Assembly: GCA_004793585.1 (NCBI GenBank)
Contig: SRZB01000012.1
Location: forward strand, 1 to 64,000
Length of the DNA stretch: 64,000 nucleotides
Direction: 5' to 3'
DNA from: Hominisplanchenecus murintestinalis
GTDB lineage: Bacteria; Bacillota; Clostridia; Lachnospirales; Lachnospiraceae
Below are positions 58,765 through 64,000 of this stretch, piece by piece. Made by a program: the position numbers and the translations under genes. Below the pieces are notes generated by a model. The model ran no database searches. It was given only the letters and a program-made list of their open reading frames with translations, and was not told the origin of the DNA. Each line of letters opens with the position of its first letter. Position 1 is the stretch's first letter.

Positions 58765-61700
58765 CTACTTCTGTTTGTACACCACTTTTTTACTCATGCC
58801 CGCTTTTCTGAATTTTGTCTTCAAAGCTTTAAATTGTTTCTTGGACATTTTTTTCGGTACAGTTACTTTACACTTTACCGCTGTTCCTTTAAATACTTTT
58901 TTCCCTGACAATTTCGGTACTTTTGTGCCTTTCAAAATGACTGTTTTCAGCTTCTTACTTCCAAAAAATGCATTAGAGCCAATGCTCGCCACATTGGAAC
59001 CGAGCTCTACAGAAGCAAGCTTCTTACACTTTTGGAACACCTTCCCCTGAATTGCCGTAACCTTAAAAGTATAGCCGTCAATTACTACTGTTGCCGGAAT
59101 CTTTACCCTCTTTGCGTTCTTATTCCTGAGCTTTGATACAGTCACTGTACCATCTTTTGCATCAGACTTTGTTACTTTAAACTCCAGTACTTTGTCTTTG
59201 GAAACAGCTACTGTGTCTTTTGCCGGAACCTTCGGCTGCGGCTCTGGCGACGGTGTCGGTTGGGAGCCTGGAGGCGTTGGCTGGGGATTCGGCTGAACTG
59301 TTCCACCAGAAGTTTCTTTAACCAGCTTTGTTTCCCTCAGCTTCTTTAATGCTTTATCTATCTCTGGCTGTGCCGCAGCCGGATTCCGCAGGACAGACAG
59401 GGCTTCTGAGAGCGCCTTCTTTAATGCCTCTACAGATTCCTCTGTGTATCCGCTGGTATCCTTTAGCTGATTTTCCGCATCTTTCACAGCCTTTATCATC
59501 TCTGTGTCATCTACAGTCTTTGGAGCCAGCTCTTCCTCTGCCCTGCGCAGCGCTGCAAGAGCTGTATCTATCTCAGTTTTTGTCGCATTTGGTTTCGCAA
59601 GGATATTCTTTGCATCGGCAAGAGCCTTTTTATATGTTTCCGCACTTGCATACGTGCAGCCGCTTACGTCTGCTTCCTCTGCTACCGCCTTTTTAATCTC
59701 ACTAATATTCACGAGTTCTGCTTTCTTTGTCTGCAGGCTGTTCCATGCTTCTATTTTCTGCTCCTCTGTTGCATTTGGATTACTTAAAATGTTCTTGAGA
59801 TTTTCTGCTTCTGCCTGATATTCTGCAAATCCCTCAGAAGTATAATCCCCGGCATCCGCCTGCTCTGCTTCTTTTACTGCATCAGACAACTTATTTTCTA
59901 TCGGTTTCACCGTCAGCTTTTCTACCGCCTGCTGAAGCTTTTCACATGCATAAAGGCATTCTTCCTCCGTGCTGTCCGGTTTATTTATCACTGCCAGCAC
60001 AGTTTCACGGACATCCATAAATGCTTTCCAGCTAATGTCTGTGTACTCCCCTTCTTTAAAATCCGCATACTTATTCAGCTCTTCCTGAAGCTTTTCACCA
60101 TTAAACACCTCTGTCTGCTCATACAGATTTAATTCCGCTATTGTCCCGTGGACACCCACATTGTCACCGATAGACTCATCTATTTTCAAAGTAACTTTCC
60201 CGGCTTCAACCGGGTCAAACACCGCTGTCTTCCTGCTTGCATTATCTGCCCATTCCCCATCTGCCACAGTCACCGTCGTCCCGTCAGCCTTTTCCACAAG
60301 GACCCTGTATTGCAAAATCCTTCCGTTATTGCGATCCTGCCTTGGCAGATAGGTCAGCTTTGCAACTGTCCTTGGATTTCCGTCTTTAAAGGTAAGCGAA
60401 ACCTTGTGATGATCCTCATCAGAAAGTGACAAATCATTGCTCCAGTTACTATGCCAGAACGTATCGGGGTTTCCGTCCAGTACAAACCTTGCCGGCCCTT
60501 CGTTTCCGCTCTGATTTGCCTCAGAGCAGGCAGACGCCTCCATCTCATTCTGCGGAATCAGGCCGCGTTCATCATTGATTTCCAATTCCTTGCCAACTGT
60601 CACAGAATCTATCTGTCCCTTGAAACTCTTTGTCGTGCTTCCGACGCGTCCAAACGGAATCATCAGCGTGACTACCTTTTTAATATTAGAAGGCAGGGCC
60701 GCCGTCAATTCCCTGTCAGGATGGTTCTCAAAATACATATCGGGATTATTATCCACCAATTCTCCATTTACATATAGCTCTGCCGTATTGTTTCCTCCGC
60801 AGAACATTAATTCCATCCATTTGCCTTTTGGAAGCGTATAGTTAAAGGAATAATCATATCCTTCTCTTGAGAATCCGACTTTTCCTGTATTTTTCTGCAC
60901 CGCTTTAATCGCGTATGTCCCATATGTTCCAAACGCATCCTTTGACTCACAGAGAATCTGCTCTCCCTCTGCATCTGCATCCATTTTGACTTTCATAGTC
61001 AAAGATGCGCCAGAACCGAATACATCCAGCGGGCTCTCCGCATAGCTTTCTCCGCCTTTAAGCTGTAGCGCCTTTCCCGTATCTGACGATACCTGCTCCA
61101 CATTTTTCATTTCCGTCAAATCATAGCCATTTCCACTGGCATCCTGTTCCATTGACTCGTCAAATGTGTACTTTGCCGCCTCTTTCCCTATGGAATCAAC
61201 CTCTGATATAATCTTTGTACCTGGCGCCGTCCCTGTCTTATCTGCAAGCTCTGCAAACGCATCATATTCTTTGCTCGCCTCGCCCCACAGCTTCGCGCTA
61301 TACGCAGGCAGCGGCTGAAGAAAACGCACAAAAGAATCGTACTCGGAATTTCCGTTTGCACGGGTATCGATGTTGTCATGCCAAAGCGCGTAGCATCCTC
61401 CCAGCATCTGGTCATCCCCTGCTTTTGCCGTAAAGTTACTGATGACATTCGGCCTCCAGTTTCTATATATCGCCCCCAAAGACCTGTAATCTCCGTAACT
61501 GCCCTCACCAGCAGTATTTCCAGGAACAATATAATTGGTATACAATGTATTAATTAAATCAAACCCCGCATTATACATATCCGTGGGATTTGCATAAGAA
61601 CCTGTTTCCCAAATATTAAGCTGTACGTCCTTAGACGTTACCCTCGGGGTTCCATTAATTCCGCCTTTATTTGAAAGACTGCCCCACATACGTACATTGG

Positions 61701-62255
61701 TTGTCGCTGAGATGCACCTGGAAACTGTTCATTTTATACCAGGACATATTCTTTGCAAACTGATAAATCGAATCCAGGCTAAAAGGCTTCCTTCCCACAT
61801 CAAGGCTAAATGCCCTGACCTCGTATTTCGGATAATCCCTTGCCTCTCCTTTTGGAATACTGCCGCCTGTCTGCTTAAGAATCTGCAGGATACTGATTGT
61901 CCCCCAGTGGGCGCCTGTCGGCTGTGCCGCTTCAACAACTGCCGCATCACCGATAGAAAGACGGTAGCCTTCTTCTCCAAGCCCCGCATCCGCAGAACCA
62001 AGAGTCAGGTAAAAATCTCCCATCTTCGCGTCATCGCGCGTACCGGAAACTACCCCAATCTCCATCCCGGTAATATCCTTATAGTTCTCCGCAAACGTAT
62101 CGGCCACACCTTTCAGTTCGCTGCTTCCTACAACAATCCTGCTGAATACAGAAGCAATAAAATTACCCCGCGTCTGCACCTATTCCCGGCGTCCACACTG
62201 CACCGGACACCATACAAAACGCAAGAAACACTGCTCCTATTTCACACAAAACTTT
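58765..62255 (-). pseudogene. Decayed paralogue of the GH20 hexosaminidase
   Basis: Two open fragments plus a leader remnant. (a) 62163-62255: a signal-peptide-like stretch (AVFLAFCMVSGAVWTPGIGA) without a good start codon, ended by TAA. (b) 61667-62179: the GH20 N-terminal domain and start of the catalytic barrel, ending at HLSDN then a frameshift. (c) 58765-61689: resumes at RMWGSLSNKGG and keeps the barrel end, LamG, F5/8 C, FIVAR repeats and leucine-rich C-terminus. Compared with the intact neighbour, about 170 residues containing the Asp-Glu catalytic pair and the N-terminal CBM32 are missing. Long stretches of the LamG domain are almost identical between the two, so this is a recent tandem duplication. 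Fragment (c) could still be translated as a binding protein, but lacks a signal peptide. Confidence 0.88.
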
Positions 62256-62294
62256 CTATTTTAAATCTACTTTTCTAAACAAATTGCCAAAAAT

Positions 62295-62330
62295 AAGATT
62301 GACGCCAAGGATACACCCCGCGTCAATCTT
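62295..62330 (-). terminator. Intrinsic terminator after the Ig-like protein gene
   Basis: AAGATTGACGC (62295-62305) pairs perfectly with GCGTCAATCTT (62320-62330), 11 bp, 14-nt loop, followed on the minus strand by ATTTTT. Confidence 0.85.
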
Positions 62331-62383
62331 CCTACTAACCTAATGAAATTCTAAAAAGCTGTATCTGTCTTTGAAATTTCCGT

Positions 62384-63070
62384 TTATTTCACCTGAAATG
62401 CGACATAGTTATAATCATCTTTCGCAAAGTCTGCATCTACATGGATTCGGTAAGTCCCCGGCAAAAAATCACTTTTCTGATACAAAGCTGCTTTCCCTTC
62501 CGAATACAGTTCATATGTCTCTTCTACGCTTCTCCTGCCTTTAAGCCTACGCTGTGCCAGAGTAAATGCCGCATCATTCTGAGCCGTCAATTTCACCCAT
62601 TTCCCATTCTCCAGCTTTTCAACCCAAAAGGAACACCCATAGTTTAATGGTTCCCTTCCGTTATTCCCCAGCCTGACTCTCACTCTAAGGGTGTTGTCTG
62701 TCTGCTCCACTCCCGCTAAGCTCGCTTTCGATACCTTATTTTGCACAATAACTTTGCATCGGTAAATCTTATTCCCTGCTTTTGCCTGAACAATAGCTTT
62801 TCCAGGATTGCGTGTCTCCAAAACAACTGTTTGGTTCCTTTTTCCTTTTCTCTTTGCAATTTTCACAATCCTCTTATCAGAAGACGTCCATTTCACATTT
62901 CCACTTGCTTTCAGCAGCATTAACGTTTCTTTTTCTTCTTTGCAAGTCACGATTCTTACTTTTGAAATTTTTTCCGCGCTTTTTGCATATGATTGTTTGG
63001 AGCAACATGGTGAAGCAAACAGCATAACCGCAAACAGCATCATAATATAAACATACGCTCTTCTCTTCAT
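62384..63070 (-). CDS. Secreted Ig-like (Big_2-type) protein
   Basis: 228 residues. Signal peptide (about 1-29; a CC pair near residue 22 does not form a normal lipobox). Then a Big_2-like domain with VKWTSSDKRIVKI and PGKAIVQAKAGNKIYRCKV, and a C-terminal beta-rich domain (LRVRVRLGNNGREPLNYG, GTYRIHVDADF). Binding target unknown. GGAGGAT precedes the ATG. It lies next to the GH20 pair, all on the minus strand, and has its own terminator. Confidence 0.8.
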   Translation of the reverse strand: MKRRAYVYIMMLFAVMLFASPCCSKQSYAKSAEKISKVRIVTCKEEKETLMLLKASGNVKWTSSDKRIVKIAKRKGKRNQTVVLETRNPGKAIVQAKAGNKIYRCKVIVQNKVSKASLAGVEQTDNTLRVRVRLGNNGREPLNYGCSFWVEKLENGKWVKLTAQNDAAFTLAQRRLKGRRSVEETYELYSEGKAALYQKSDFLPGTYRIHVDADFAKDDYNYVAFQVK

Positions 63071-63379
63071 AAACTTATCCTCCTAAAAATATTTTCTAAA
63101 ATATCCCCCTCTAACATTTCACCACCAACATTGTTTTTCGCGCCACCTTATCTTATATAATCCCCCATTATATATTTATATTTTTAAACATTAAATTTTT
63201 GGTATGTTAATTATGGATTATATGTAATTTCTGCTCCTTTTTTTCATAATAATACCATATATTTCTATATGCGTCAAATATTTATTATTAAAAATTCATA
63301 AAACTTTCCTTGATAAATAGTACATATATACTTCTTCCCCCTCATACACTTCAAACAAACCCCTGGACGGAACATACCT
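63071..63379. other. AT-rich divergent intergenic region
   Basis: 309 nt between the Ig-like protein (minus) and spmB (plus). It holds the GGAGGAT site of the former and a perfect small palindrome around ATATTTT-AG-AAAATAT near 63088-63103. No promoter could be assigned with confidence; spmA, expected before spmB, is not here. Confidence 0.5.
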
Positions 63380-63904
63380 ATGGATTTTTTAATTTTCCTT
63401 TCGACTTATATCATACCTTTTATATTATTTATTGTCATCGGCTACAGCCTGCTTATAAGACAGAATGTATATGAAACTTTCATCAAAGGAGCAGCATCCG
63501 GCTTCCATACTGTGATTGGCATCATGCCTACCCTGATTGGGCTGATGGTTGCTGTGGGCGTCCTCCGGGCTTCAGGCTTTCTGGATATGCTTTCCGATGT
63601 CCTGGGACATTTTCTTCAATACATAGGCTTTCCGGCTCAGCTTGTTCCTGTGACCATCGTAAGAATGTTCTCTTCCAGCGCCGCCACCGGTCTCACTCTG
63701 GACATCTTCAAAGAATATGGCCCTGACTCCTTCTTCGGCAACCTGGTCTCCATCATGATGGGGTGTACGGAAACCATTTTTTATACGATGTCTGTGTATT
63801 TTATGACTGCAAAAGTAAAAAAGACGCGGTATACCCTGCCGGGCGCGCTGATTGCTACACTGGCGGGGATTGCGGCCAGTATGGTGCTTGCCCGAGGGAT
63901 GTGA
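63380..63904 (+). CDS. spmB: Spore maturation protein B
   Basis: 174 residues with about five transmembrane segments. The nucleoside-recognition (Gate) domain pattern GFHTVIGIMPTLIGLMVAVG, VTIVRMFSSSAATGL and MMGCTETIFYTMSVYF is typical of SpmB. In spore formers it helps dehydrate the spore core. spmA is normally its upstream partner and is missing here. The ribosome binding site (GGA 9 nt upstream) is weak. Confidence 0.93.
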   Translation: MDFLIFLSTYIIPFILFIVIGYSLLIRQNVYETFIKGAASGFHTVIGIMPTLIGLMVAVGVLRASGFLDMLSDVLGHFLQYIGFPAQLVPVTIVRMFSSSAATGLTLDIFKEYGPDSFFGNLVSIMMGCTETIFYTMSVYFMTAKVKKTRYTLPGALIATLAGIAASMVLARGM

Positions 63905-63912
63905 AATTCGTT

Positions 63913-64000
63913 GTAACAGTTCAGCCCAGGATTTTGCACTTGCTGCAAATTCCGTAAGAATGCGTAAATTCAACCGGAGAATCCAGCCCTTTGCGATCAG
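63913..64000. repeat. Structured dispersed repeat, copy 2 (cut by window edge)
   Basis: Starts with GTAACAGTTCAGCC, 9 nt after the spmB stop. Aligned to the reverse complement of copy 1 (53861 downward) it matches without gaps over 88 nt with about seven differences by eye. The TTGCA...TGCAA hairpin is largely kept. The other end lies outside the window. Confidence 0.85.

Overview
The window looks like a chromosomal segment from an anaerobic, spore-forming gut Firmicute, most likely a Lachnospiraceae-type Clostridium relative. Pointers are the gdpP-rplI-dnaB order, rpoB-rpoC, a spore maturation gene (spmB), the anaerobic thiazole route (ThiH radical SAM), FeoAB, TPP and SAM-I riboswitches, and secreted multidomain GH20 enzymes of the mucin-glycan type. 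No rRNA, tRNA or CRISPR array was recognised. No database search was run; all family names rest on motifs read in the sequence.

Layout. (1) 105-11458, minus strand: one long operon encoding an FHA-domain protein, a PP2C phosphatase, a membrane Ser/Thr kinase, a small membrane protein, a 2349-residue surface protein built of Ig-like repeats, and a small membrane protein. Its promoter faces a divergent XRE regulator gene, and a 19-bp palindrome fills the promoter spacer. (2) 12061-21227: a PDZ/radical-SAM DUF512 protein, rpoC and rpoB. (3) 21440-24094: a GntR-YtrA type regulator with an ABC ATPase and two membrane proteins. (4) 24283-26631: a FeoA-FeoB fusion. (5) 26716-29786: an AT-rich two-gene cassette, a HEPN-like small protein followed by a KGGVGR-type double-NTPase protein. 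This is the best candidate for an undescribed, possibly defensive, system. (6) 30071-30646: a lone membrane protein. (7) 30788-37076: a complete thiamine operon thiC-thiD-thiE-thiS-thiF-thiG-thiH-tenI under a TPP riboswitch. (8) 37392-40771: TelA and XpaC homologues, and divergently a hemolysin III/PAQR protein. (9) 40907-45389: a membrane-anchored protein of unknown function with a methyltransferase, and divergently a small Met/Tyr-rich protein. (10) 45602-49436: gdpP-rplI-dnaB. (11) 49510-53428: a SAM-cycle block with ahcY, an SAH/MTA-type deaminase, and metK under a SAM-I riboswitch. (12) 53719-53861: a structured repeat with perfect terminal inverted repeats. A second, inverted copy runs off the right edge at 63913-64000. 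(13) 53936-62255: an intact secreted GH20 hexosaminidase and a decayed tandem paralogue that has lost its active site. (14) 62384-63904: a small secreted Ig-like protein and spmB.

The genes fall into three working themes: cofactor and methyl metabolism under riboswitch control (thiamine, SAM); signalling and surface functions (kinase/phosphatase/FHA operon, c-di-AMP hydrolase GdpP); and host-glycan foraging (GH20). Many start codons given here are downstream of the longest possible ORF because a clear Shine-Dalgarno sequence, promoter or terminator excludes the longer form.
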